This document shows, in pieces, positions 24,942-34,261 of a stretch of 64,000 nt of DNA (within the stretch, counting starts at the first letter, position 1; each line of letters starts with the position of its first letter). The notes under the pieces were generated by a model. It searched no databases. It had not been told where the DNA came from and saw only the letters and a program-made list of their open reading frames with translations. Made by a program: the position numbers and the translations under genes. The stretch lies in contig JAEWBS010000143.1 of assembly GCA_023391005.1 (NCBI GenBank), positions 1 to 64,000 on the forward strand, read 5' to 3'. The DNA is from Bacillota bacterium. Its GTDB lineage: Bacteria; Bacillota; Clostridia; Oscillospirales; Ruminococcaceae.

Positions 24942-26357
24942 TTAGCAGCCGGTCTGGTAACAGGTCAGATAACGCTCAAATTTCTTCTGATACAGCGCGG
25001 CCTTTTCGGCATTTGGGCGAATAATGCGGCTAATCTCCGGCTCATAGGCGCAGACATCCTCGATGACGCCTAAAAGCTCCATTGCCAGCACCGCGCCGCC
25101 CAGCATCGAGCCGTGCTCGTTCTGGTTAACCTCCAGCTCCCGCTGAAAGATGTCGGCGCACATTTGCGTCCACTGCTCTGAGTGCAGAATGCCGCCCGAG
25201 AAGCGGATATGACCCGGCCGTCCATTGACCTCTGACAATATCCGATAGCAGTGATAAAGGTTAAATAAAACACCTTCCTGCACAGCCAGATAGAGGTCCG
25301 AAAGCTTATGCTGGGGCAGAACCTGTAAAAAGCCGCCCCTGCGCTCATCGTTCCAACCGGGGCAACGTTCACCGAATAAAAACGGCATGAACACCGGGCT
25401 GGTCTCAAAATCCGCGATATCCTGCTCAAGCTGCGCGTATGAAAGCGTTGATAAGCCGATCCGCTCTTTAAACCAGTCCACGCAGTTGCAGCAACCATTG
25501 GTCGCGGCGCCCGAAAGCCAGTTCTTAGGAGACATATAGCACCATGTGCTGGGCCTGTCCGGCAGAACCGGCTTGCTGGTCGTCAGCCGGATGGCGCCGC
25601 TCGTCCCCACTGAGAAGGTCATGACGCCGTCCTGCACGGCGCCCGCGCCGATCTGATTGAGGCCGCCGTCCGAGTTGGTGGGAATAACCGGTATGCCCGG
25701 CTGAACGCCCAGCTCCCGCGCGGCCTGCTCAGTCAGCGGAAAGGTTTCATTGTAGGCAACCAGACGGCTCAACTGTTCGGGGCGCACGCCCAGCTCCTGC
25801 ATCAACTCGGGGTCAAACGATTTGCTCCAGGTGTTGAGCAGCCCCGTTCCCGAAGCGAGACACGCGGTTATAACCCGCTGGCCGGTCATTCGGTAGTTGT
25901 TATAGGTTCCCTGTCCCATAATATAGTGCTGCTCAAGCTGATAGCCCTGCTCTTTGAGCATCATCAGCTTAAAAAACGGGTAAATCGCATTGACCATACA
26001 GCCGGTTTTTTGATAAAAGGCGTCGACATAGGCTTGATCCTGTCTGAGCACCTTGCAAATTGACGCCGCTCCGGTATTCGACCACAGATAAACAGGGGTG
26101 ACCGGCTTCATATCGCGGTCGCACAGCACCAGACTGTGCCATGTTCCGCTTAAAGCGATCATGTCCACCGGCCTGTTATCCAGCAGTTCTCTGCCGACCG
26201 AGATCATATCCCGATAGACATGCTCGGCATTGTGCAGCGTAACATCCTCGTAGTTGTTTTCGTAGGCCTTTACTCGAACTTCAAAGGTACGGTCTTCGGT
26301 TTTATAGAGCATTGCTTTGGCGGAGGTCGTGCTTGCCTCTAACACCAATATATTCAT
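24942..26357 (-). CDS. FGGY-family carbohydrate kinase (gluconokinase-like)
   Basis: I chose ATG 26357, preceded by AGGAGG, over 26402; the 471-residue protein then starts with the phosphate-loop strand MNILVLEASTTSAKAMLYK. Later features are PVYLWSNTGAAS, the glycine-rich GVMTFSVGTSGAIR and a C-terminal RFSGGILHSEQWTQM. The family phosphorylates sugars and sugar acids. It is 69 bp after the MDR gene and 26 bp before the SDR gene, so it likely phosphorylates the aldonate these dehydrogenases generate. The substrate class is inferred. Confidence 0.87.
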   Translation of the reverse strand: MNILVLEASTTSAKAMLYKTEDRTFEVRVKAYENNYEDVTLHNAEHVYRDMISVGRELLDNRPVDMIALSGTWHSLVLCDRDMKPVTPVYLWSNTGAASICKVLRQDQAYVDAFYQKTGCMVNAIYPFFKLMMLKEQGYQLEQHYIMGQGTYNNYRMTGQRVITACLASGTGLLNTWSKSFDPELMQELGVRPEQLSRLVAYNETFPLTEQAARELGVQPGIPVIPTNSDGGLNQIGAGAVQDGVMTFSVGTSGAIRLTTSKPVLPDRPSTWCYMSPKNWLSGAATNGCCNCVDWFKERIGLSTLSYAQLEQDIADFETSPVFMPFLFGERCPGWNDERRGGFLQVLPQHKLSDLYLAVQEGVLFNLYHCYRILSEVNGRPGHIRFSGGILHSEQWTQMCADIFQRELEVNQNEHGSMLGGAVLAMELLGVIEDVCAYEPEISRIIRPNAEKAALYQKKFERYLTCYQTGC

Positions 26358-26426
26358 ATTTTTGCCCGCCTCCTGACATGGTATGCTTGAGCGCGCTGCC
26401 AAGAGGCATCCGCTTGAGAAATCATG

Positions 26427-27443
26427 CTAAAAATCGGTGCAATCGACAATAATCTTCACCGTTCCCTGACTTTCGTCCGCAATCATGTCAAAGACGCGCT
26501 CGGCATCCTTCATCGGTACGATGTGCGTCACCACCTTCTCAAGCTGCTGCTCGAGATCCTTGCAGTACGTCACCGCCTGGCCAAACTCTTCCTTGGTGTA
26601 AACGCGGGTGCCGATCATCCATTGCTCTTTAAAGTTGAGTTGCTGCAAATTAACTTCATGCGGCTTTTTGTGCACCGACACCATGCAGATGGTGCCGCCG
26701 ACACGGGTGATGTTGGTCATATCAATCGCCGCCTGTGCGGAGCCGCTGCATTCAAACAAAACGTCGCAGCCTTCTCCGCCGGTGGCAGCCCGAACGACCT
26801 GATTAAGGTCTTCCTTAGCGGCATTGACGGGCGTGAGACCCAGCTCTGCCGCGATGGCTAAGCGCTTTTCCGCAACGTCGGAAATAAAGACTTCAGCCGC
26901 GCCGATATTTTTCAGCACAATGCCGGTCAACATGCCGATAGGGCCCGCGCCGACGACGACGGCCACATCCCGCGCCTTAAACTCGGCCTGATGCACGGCG
27001 CGCAAAATGACGGCGAGCGGCTCAATAACCACTGCCGCGCGGTCGCTGACGCCGTCGGGCACCTTGAAAAGCACGTCCTCATCGACATAGAGGCTCTCGC
27101 AGATACCGCCATCGGTGTCGATACCGATCAGGTTGAGCGTATTGCAGACGTGAGAGCTGCCGGTGCGGCAGGCGCGGCATTCCCCGCAGAACAGCAGCGG
27201 AAAAGCCACGACCCGGTCGCCCTTCTTAAACTTTTTGCCGTCCTCGGCCACAATGCCTAAAAACTCATGTCCAAATATCAGCGGCGCTTTAGCGCGGGGG
27301 TGGGTCCCCAGATAAATACCGATGTCCGATCCGCAAACACCGCAATATTTGACGTCTACCCTGACTGCGCCTTCTCTTGCCTGCGGCGCCGGTACATCCG
27401 TTAAAACCGCTTGCTTGGGCCCTGCATAAATCAATGCTTTCAT
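26427..27443 (-). CDS. Zinc-dependent MDR dehydrogenase (sorbitol/idonate dehydrogenase-like)
   Basis: The 338-residue medium-chain dehydrogenase has the catalytic-zinc motif CGVCGSD (34-40) with GHEF (about 59), a four-Cys structural-zinc lobe CGECRACRTGSSHVC (about 90-104), and the NAD loop VVVGAGPIGML. Relatives oxidise polyols, threonine, L-idonate or L-galactonate. It is promoter-proximal in the operon with the kinase, SDR and TRAP genes and divergent from a GntR/FCD gene, so a sugar-acid or polyol substrate is likely. The ATG follows GAGGGGA. Confidence 0.88.
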   Translation of the reverse strand: MKALIYAGPKQAVLTDVPAPQAREGAVRVDVKYCGVCGSDIGIYLGTHPRAKAPLIFGHEFLGIVAEDGKKFKKGDRVVAFPLLFCGECRACRTGSSHVCNTLNLIGIDTDGGICESLYVDEDVLFKVPDGVSDRAAVVIEPLAVILRAVHQAEFKARDVAVVVGAGPIGMLTGIVLKNIGAAEVFISDVAEKRLAIAAELGLTPVNAAKEDLNQVVRAATGGEGCDVLFECSGSAQAAIDMTNITRVGGTICMVSVHKKPHEVNLQQLNFKEQWMIGTRVYTKEEFGQAVTYCKDLEQQLEKVVTHIVPMKDAERVFDMIADESQGTVKIIVDCTDF

Positions 27444-27856
27444 TTTGTCATTCCCCTCTCCAAATTCGAGTTCGTAATCCTCGCGATATAAAATCTGCCA
27501 CGAAAAAGGATCATCGTCTCAAAAAAGCAGTGCAAACAGGTCATGGCCGCCCCATTTGGCGCTACGAATTATAGAAATAACCAACCTATTACAGGCGCAA
27601 CACGCACGCGCAAAAAGCGGTTATTATCTATCCAGTCAAATATGCTTGTCGATAGCGACGTATTGTCTAAGAATAATTGTTTCATTTTTCTAGAAGAAAA
27701 TACTCATATTGACAGCGGGACGTAAAAATAGCAACGCATTTATATAGCACTTTAGCCAATAAAAATCTTTATGTAAAAACATGTGGAAGGGCATTGTTAT
27801 GTTTAAAACCCAAACCACTGCGCAATTTAGGCCTGCTGCCAAGATTAGGCGAAATA

Positions 27857-27879
27857 AAAACCTTCCGCAGGAAGGTTTT
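27857..27879 (-). terminator. Orphan terminator-like hairpin
   Basis: AAAACCTTCC and GGAAGGTTTT form a perfect 10-bp stem with a GCA loop. On the minus strand a T-rich run (TTTTTATTT) follows. No minus-strand gene lies upstream of it, so it may end a small RNA begun in 27880-28380. Confidence 0.5.
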
Positions 27880-28230
27880 CGCATGAGAAAGCGCTTTATG
27901 TATGCCTTCTGTTTATATTGGGCTGCCCTGAATTTTAGATTTTTAATAGCAGATTGCAGCTGTATAAATAAAAAATATTTTTTTATGGCTAAATTTAATT
28001 ATTTAACTATTATTTTGAATCCATTAAACAGTTATTATTGTATAGTGTCTTTTTCTATTTGTCAATAGATTTTCAGATTACCTGGTAATGTCATACAGTT
28101 TAAATTCCACTCTGGTTTCAACCTTTAAATCGTCATTTTATGTGGACTTTATTGGGAATTTATCTCTGTTTCTACTAAATATCTAACAGATAATTTAGAT
28201 ATAATGGATGGCTTCTATGCACCAAAATCA

Positions 28231-28258
28231 TTGACTTCCCTTTAATGCATGATAAAAT
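28231..28258 (+). promoter_or_regulatory. Probable sigma-A promoter of the second gntR gene
   Basis: TTGACT (28231-28236), a 16-bp spacer and TAAAAT (28253-28258) lie about 130 bp upstream of the start codon. Confidence 0.55.
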
Positions 28259-28388
28259 AGATAGGTAATAAATTCACAAATAATTATTAAATGTGTCGGG
28301 TTGTTTTGCGCGCATTTTAAAGCGGTTTATTACCGCATATCTCCGCTCCTCCTCTTCTACCCTAATATTGAAAAATGGAAGTGAACGC

Positions 28389-29084
28389 ATGTCTGATAAT
28401 ACTCAAATTGACGCAAGCACCTTAGTAGACCGCTCTTATCACAATATCAGAAGAGATATTACCGAGGAGTATTTGTCGGCCGGTAAAAAGATTTGCCTCA
28501 ATGACCTGTGCGAGCGTTACGGCGTCAGCACAACGCCCATTAAACAGGCCCTCAATCGGTTGATAACCGAAGGGCTGGTGGAAAGCATCCCAAGAAAGGG
28601 CTGGCGGGTCAAGCCGTTTAGCTGGAGCGATATTGACGAGCTATTTGAACTTCGCCTGATGATGGAACTGAATTTTGCCGCTCAGGCGACCGCGGCCGTT
28701 AAAACAAGCTCGCCGCTTCAAGCCCGATTTGAACAGAACCTTCAAGAAAATCTTGCGCTGGTGCACAGCTATAATACTGCCGAGGAATTTTTCCGCACCT
28801 ATGAGTTGGATCAGCAATTTCATGAGCTGTTTATTCTCTCAAGCGGCAACAGTGCCGCCCTGCGTATCTATAAGGGTCTGCATTCCCACTCCTACGCGGC
28901 ATATCTCTTTGGCAAGCAGCCGCGGCCTCAAACTGTTAATGGTATTCTGGAGCATCAGGCCGTCTATAACGCAATGCAAGCGGGCGACGTTGATACGGTT
29001 CGTGGTATGCTCGAATCCCATATTGAAAATGCGAGAAAAAAGATTCAGCTTTTTCTCAAATTGCAGCAGAACATTCGGCTTTAA
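28389..29084 (+). CDS. GntR-family (FCD) transcriptional regulator
   Basis: I chose ATG 28389, preceded by GGAAGTG; an upstream in-frame ATG (28293) adds residues unlike the family. The 231-residue product has a winged HTH (about 10-75; SYHNIRRDITEEYLSAGKK, then TTPIKQALNRLITEGLVES) and an FCD domain with LDQQFHELF, LEHQAVYN and ESHIENA histidines. It is similar in layout to the regulator at 15219 and probably a paralogue. It is divergent from the MDR-kinase-SDR-TRAP operon, which it likely controls in response to a sugar acid. Confidence 0.9.
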   Translation: MSDNTQIDASTLVDRSYHNIRRDITEEYLSAGKKICLNDLCERYGVSTTPIKQALNRLITEGLVESIPRKGWRVKPFSWSDIDELFELRLMMELNFAAQATAAVKTSSPLQARFEQNLQENLALVHSYNTAEEFFRTYELDQQFHELFILSSGNSAALRIYKGLHSHSYAAYLFGKQPRPQTVNGILEHQAVYNAMQAGDVDTVRGMLESHIENARKKIQLFLKLQQNIRL

Positions 29085-29144
29085 TGATAAAAGCGCGGGC
29101 GCTTCGTGATGTGCCGCCATAATAAACGCCATTTGAACAGTACA

Positions 29145-29179
29145 AAAAAGCCTGCCCTTATCATAAGGGCAGGCTTTTT
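29145..29179. terminator. Bidirectional terminator between gntR and the DUF4491 gene
   Basis: AAAAAGCCTGCCCTTA pairs perfectly with TAAGGGCAGGCTTTTT around a 3-nt loop, with A/T runs on both sides, between convergent genes. Confidence 0.92.
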
Positions 29180-29188
29180 AGGCCTTTA

Positions 29189-29509
29189 TCAGCGATCAGA
29201 TGGCAGCTTTTCGCCTATTATTGTCTGACGGTTAGGATTTTGCGGGAACCAACCCTTGGCGACGCGCTCCTCCTGCTCCTTAAGCTCGCGAATGCACCAC
29301 AGAAAGGAAGCACCCAACAAACTTAACACAATAGAAAGCATGCCGGTGGTGAACAGCGCGCCAGCCAGAAGCAAAATGCCACAGACCAGAAATAGCGGCC
29401 AGATCTTACTTGAAAAATAGTATTCACACTTGATGACAACAGGGTGGAATATGCCGATGATCACATAAGAAAAGAACGCGACGAGAATGCCCTCAAAATG
29501 TATAGACAT
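29189..29509 (-). CDS. DUF4491 family membrane protein
   Basis: I chose ATG 29509, eight bases after GGAGG; a longer frame to 29569 lacks a ribosome site. The 106-residue protein matches the small DUF4491 family: IIGIFHPVVIKCEYYF near the N-terminus, two or three membrane helices, then FLWCIRELKEQEERVAKGWFPQNP. No function is known for the family. It stands between a terminator and the DUF454 gene and may be transcribed with the latter. Confidence 0.85.
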   Translation of the reverse strand: MSIHFEGILVAFFSYVIIGIFHPVVIKCEYYFSSKIWPLFLVCGILLLAGALFTTGMLSIVLSLLGASFLWCIRELKEQEERVAKGWFPQNPNRQTIIGEKLPSDR

Positions 29510-29595
29510 GCGTAGCCCCTCCGTTTTCTCACAAATGCTGTTTCGGGATATTTTTTCATCTGCGCACAATAGGCAGCGCTTTTAAATTCACATTT

Positions 29596-30018
29596 TTATG
29601 ACTCTTGATTATCCACAATCAACCGATCGGGCTTAATCATATCCGACGCCTTAATGGTCTTGAGCAGCAGTAGATGGATGCTGACGGCTATGCCGATAAA
29701 AACGAGCAATAACCGGACATACAGGAGATTAATCAGCAGCATCGAGACGGTGAGTCCCCACCACAAAAATATCAAAGCCACAACCTTGGTGCGCTTTGTG
29801 ACAGCCTTGTAGGTCAGATAATTATAGAGATATGCGCCGAAAATCCGGTGATAAATAAGCCAGTTATAGAGCCTTTTTGAGCTACGCAGGTAGCAAAACG
29901 ACGACAGCAGCAAAAAAGGAGTGGTTGGTAAAACCGGCAGCAAAATGCCAATGATACCCAGCCCCAGCGAGAGTGTGCCAATAAACAGTAAAAGATATTT
30001 TTTGACCGAATTAAGCAT
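29596..30018 (-). CDS. DUF454/YbaN-family inner-membrane protein
   Basis: From ATG 30018 (preceded by AAGAAGGGA) the 140-residue protein matches DUF454: IGTLSLGLGIIGILLPVLPTTPFLLLSSFCYLRSSKRLYNWL, shown here in family order over residues 10-50, followed by paired membrane helices. The family role is unknown. The reading frame stays open upstream to 30288 and encodes a truncated Fur-like segment, so a longer fusion product of 230 residues is formally possible. Confidence 0.82.
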   Translation of the reverse strand: MLNSVKKYLLLFIGTLSLGLGIIGILLPVLPTTPFLLLSSFCYLRSSKRLYNWLIYHRIFGAYLYNYLTYKAVTKRTKVVALIFLWWGLTVSMLLINLLYVRLLLVFIGIAVSIHLLLLKTIKASDMIKPDRLIVDNQES

Positions 30019-30288
30019 GGAGTCTTCCCTTCTTGGCGCAGAGGCGGTTAAAACCCCTGCCCGGAAATACGATAAATAGGCCGCCGGTTCTTCTGCGTGC
30101 AAAGCGCTGTAGATTTGGTCGGCTGTCGGATCGTGCGCCTGCTCACACAGATAGGCGGCAACGCACATACGCTGGTGCGACAGCCCGATATGGTACGCTT
30201 TAAGTGTCCGCAAAACAGCGTCATAGCATCCGTTCATAACCATATTGTCCCCGTTGAGCATTTGCGAGCTGATATCCACAGGCGGCAT
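30019..30288 (-). pseudogene. Fur/PerR-family N-terminal remnant, in frame with the DUF454 gene
   Basis: The 90 codons upstream of the DUF454 start translate to a segment with Fur-type winged-helix features: LRTLKAYHIGLSHQRMCVAAYL then DPTADQIYSALHAEEPA, comparable to the usual QR..yL...HpTADeIY..L. After EEPA the Fur pattern (TVYRNL and the metal-binding C-terminal domain) is lost and the frame runs into DUF454. This looks like a truncated regulator fused by deletion, or the leftover of one. Ribosome sites for its start are poor. Confidence 0.6.
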
Positions 30289-30434
30289 AAATTGTAATTA
30301 TTATAACTTTAATATACCTTAAAGCAAGCGCGGATACAAGATATTTATAAAAGGATAGGTAAACTTTATACTAAAACAATAGAATTTTTTTGATATTTTC
30401 ATCTTTAATTATTTCTGTTTTAAAAATAAAATAA

Positions 30435-30468
30435 GCAACAGCACCGTGGAGATTCATGGTGCTGTTGC
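30435..30468 (-). terminator. Orphan terminator-like hairpin
   Basis: GCAACAGCACC and GGTGCTGTTGC form an 11-bp stem. Read on the minus strand it is followed by TTATTTTATTTTT. The only gene upstream on that side is gdhA, which reads the other way, so the hairpin may close an unannotated minus-strand transcript. Confidence 0.5.
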
Positions 30469-30682
30469 CCATTTTGATACTATAAACTCGGACGCGATCT
30501 TCAATCGCCCTCTTGGTTTTCAGATTTTAAAACAATATTTGTGCACACGCAGACGGGCACTTTATAGACTGCAGATGGCGTCAGGATAGTGATTATTTCA
30601 CCAACAGAAGAAGGGGCGAGCGCAAAAAAATCGTTCAAAACAACAAAATCTGAAGGATATTTGAATTTTTGCAATTTTAAAC

Positions 30683-30711
30683 TTGCAATCCTGCAAATGA
30701 TTCATTATAAT
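30683..30711 (+). promoter_or_regulatory. Sigma-A promoter of gdhA
   Basis: TTGCAA (30683-30688) and a perfect TATAAT (30706-30711) are separated by 17 bp. The expected start lies near 30718, giving a leader of about 68 nt. Confidence 0.75.
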
Positions 30712-30767
30712 AAAGCACATCAAATCTAAAGAGCCCTTTGCAGAGAGCTCAGATTAGTTTTTATTGA

Positions 30768-32135
<1,368 letters not shown>

Positions 32136-32395
32136 TCTCTCTCGAACAGGACATATCCCCGTACAGCTTTTGCTGGGTGCAGTTAATACGTCGCTTTTTA
32201 GAAGCCACTTGTATTAAGACCACTGTTGCTGCACGTACGAAACATAACATGGCGTTTTCAGCAATATCATATAAGCCAAGCCGTAAGCGGTGGTCGATAG
32301 ATCGATAGTCATCGATTTCTCTATGTCGCGACTGGTCGGATATTGCTGATTGGCGCAAAGCGAATAAATACATTTGGCATTAAGAAAATGATATA
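32136..32395. other. Intergenic region after gdhA, nothing recognised
   Basis: No open frame with family features or strong hairpin is seen between the gdhA stop and the shared terminator. Confidence 0.5.
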
Positions 32396-32434
32396 AACAG
32401 CAATCGCGCAGGATTCCCCTACGCGATTGCTGTT
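32396..32434. terminator. Terminator between gdhA and the convergent tct operon
   Basis: AACAGCAATCGCG (32396-32408) pairs with CGCGATTGCTGTT (32422-32434), 13 bp. Moderate T-runs occur on both strands, fitting convergent transcription. Confidence 0.75.
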
Positions 32435-32530
32435 TTCCGTATTCAATTGATTCCCCTAAATCGTCCCCATAGTACCGGAGCTCAGTGGAAAGACGGCTGA
32501 TTTGGGAGACCGGTCCGAAGGGCAGATTGC

Positions 32531-33253
32531 TTAAAGCGCATACATTTGTGCGTAGCTGCCAAAGGTGGGCACCTCTTTCCCTGCCGCGGAAAACCGTTTT
32601 TCGGTCGTGCTTTGGTGCTTGGCGGCGTAAGCGGCAAAGTCAGACTCCATCAATTCAAAGGTCTTATCCTCAGAAGCTTTTTTCGCGATTGCAGCTTTTG
32701 CGACCACCTCGGCGTCCTGTCGGTGAATTACAACGATGCCGTCCGCGTCGCCGACAAGAATATCGCCCGGGAAGACGACCTGCCCGCCGCAGGCGATTGG
32801 GGTATTAACCTCACCGGGGCCAAATTTGAACGGGCCTTGTGGTGTAATACCCTTGGCGTAGACCGCTATCGGAAGCGCGACGATGCCGTCAAGGTCGCGC
32901 AGGCAGCCGTCGACGACAATGCCCGCCAACCCCTTTTTTGACGCAAACCGCAGCATAATCTCCCCTGCGAGAGAGCGGTTGCAGCCGCTTCCGCCGTCCA
33001 CGACAATGACGTCGCCCGGCTGCGCCATATCAAGCGCCTGGTGGAAGAACAGGTTATCCCCTATCGGGGCCTTGACGGTAATCGCCGTTCCGAGCAGCGG
33101 AACGTTATTCAACGGCCGTATGTAATCGTGCATACAAAACAGACGGTTCATTTCATCGTTGATGTTGCTGGAGGGTAACCCCCTGAACATCTCGACAATC
33201 TTTGGATCGGGGCGCTCGACCCCGGTAAAAATTCGGTTGCCAATACTGATCAT
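32531..33253 (-). CDS. RraA-like / HMG-aldolase family protein
   Basis: The 240-residue protein matches the RraA-like family: LPSSNINDEMNRL, GTAITVKAPIGDNLFFHQAL, PGDVIVVDGGSGCNRSLAGEIM and the signature GIVVDGCLRDLDGI (Arg-Asp metal/substrate site). Characterised members with this layout are class II 4-hydroxy-4-methyl-2-oxoglutarate/oxaloacetate aldolases; the RNase E inhibitor role belongs to a narrower enterobacterial group. It ends the tct operon, so cleavage or decarboxylation of an imported carboxylate is likely. Confidence 0.87.
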   Translation of the reverse strand: MISIGNRIFTGVERPDPKIVEMFRGLPSSNINDEMNRLFCMHDYIRPLNNVPLLGTAITVKAPIGDNLFFHQALDMAQPGDVIVVDGGSGCNRSLAGEIMLRFASKKGLAGIVVDGCLRDLDGIVALPIAVYAKGITPQGPFKFGPGEVNTPIACGGQVVFPGDILVGDADGIVVIHRQDAEVVAKAAIAKKASEDKTFELMESDFAAYAAKHQSTTEKRFSAAGKEVPTFGSYAQMYAL

Positions 33254-33275
33254 TTTGTTTCCTCGATCCTATCAT

Positions 33276-34250
33276 TTAATTCAAAAATTCCCTATTGACA
33301 ATCTCGGGTACCGCGCGGCTGCCGGTGGTGTCGTATGCCGCAATGCAGTCGATGCAGATACCAGCCATATGGATGTCGTTATCCACCGTATTGCCGCCAC
33401 AGTGAGGGGTGGTCACAACACAGTCAAGCTTTAACAGCTCGGAATCGGCCGATAGCGGCTCCTGTGCGAAAGTATCGAGCCCCGCGCCCAGAATCCGCCC
33501 CTCGCGCAGTGCCTTTATCAGATCCGCCTCGTTGACGACGCCGCCGCGAGAGGTATTAATCAAGCAGGCGGACGGCTTCATCAGAGCCAGCCGCTCGCTG
33601 TCAATCATCCCTTCGGTCGACTCAAGCAACGGTACATGGATGCTGACAATGTCCGATTGGGTCATCAGATCGTCTAGCGCTGCATAGGTCACGCCGAGCG
33701 CCTTTTCCTGCGCGTCGCTCAGGCGAAGCACATCGTAATAAAGCACCTGTGCGCCGAACCCATCGCGGACGATGGCCGCGACCTTGCGCGCAATATTGCC
33801 GATGCCGATCAGTCCAACCGTTTTACCGTTAAGCAAGTAGGAGCGGGAAAAGAATTGGTCCCGGGCCCATTCCCCTTCCTTGAGCTTTGCCGACATCGGG
33901 ACGATATGACGCAGCACGGCCAACATGAGGGCGACGGCTAACTCCGCCACCGGCAAACTATTTCCGCCCACGCAGATGCCCACCGGAATACCGCGCCGAC
34001 CGGCCTCGCAAATGTCGATTTTCTCGTAGCCAACCCCCCACTTCTGAATCCATTTAAGTTTGGGGGCGGCATCAAGCACCAGTCCGTCAACCGAGCCGCC
34101 GCGGTTAATCATATAATCCGCGTCGGCCAAAGCGGCAAGATCTTCACTCACAGCAACCTCATAGGGTGTAAACCCATCGGGGCATTTGGACTGAATCGCC
34201 TGTAGCATATTGGGCGTAAAGCTCCCGTAAAGTGCAATTTTCTTCATCAT
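33276..34250 (-). CDS. D-isomer-specific 2-hydroxyacid dehydrogenase
   Basis: The 324-residue protein has KTVGLIGIGNIARKVAAI as the NAD loop (about 142-159), LINTSRGGVVNEADL with the catalytic Arg, the Glu within EPLSAD and the His in TTPHCGGNTVD. It belongs to the phosphoglycerate/glyoxylate reductase-like group without an ACT domain. It lies 12 bp after tctA and 22 bp before the RraA-like gene, probably interconverting 2-oxo and 2-hydroxy forms of the imported acid. It is a distant paralogue of the protein at 12487. Confidence 0.88.
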   Translation of the reverse strand: MMKKIALYGSFTPNMLQAIQSKCPDGFTPYEVAVSEDLAALADADYMINRGGSVDGLVLDAAPKLKWIQKWGVGYEKIDICEAGRRGIPVGICVGGNSLPVAELAVALMLAVLRHIVPMSAKLKEGEWARDQFFSRSYLLNGKTVGLIGIGNIARKVAAIVRDGFGAQVLYYDVLRLSDAQEKALGVTYAALDDLMTQSDIVSIHVPLLESTEGMIDSERLALMKPSACLINTSRGGVVNEADLIKALREGRILGAGLDTFAQEPLSADSELLKLDCVVTTPHCGGNTVDNDIHMAGICIDCIAAYDTTGSRAVPEIVNREFLN

Positions 34251-34261
34251 ATATTCCTGCT

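Larger units (their letters stand above)
27444..28388. other. AT-rich divergent intergenic region, no convincing gene
   Basis: This 945-bp stretch separates the divergent MDR operon and gntR. It is clearly richer in A/T than its surroundings, and its short open frames show no family features. It holds a hairpin (27857-27879), an inverted repeat ATATCTAA/TTAGATAT (28179-28202) near the gntR promoter, and that promoter. It could be a decayed insertion or a long control region. Confidence 0.6.

Noticed and set aside
27781..28068. Plus-strand frame of 95 codons in the A/T-rich gap
   Set aside because: It runs across a terminator-like hairpin, has no ribosome site, and its composition is that of translated A/T-rich DNA.
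32531..33253. Assignment as RNase E inhibitor RraA
   Set aside because: The operon context with a tricarboxylate transporter, and the longer C-terminal tail, fit the HMG/oxaloacetate aldolase branch better.
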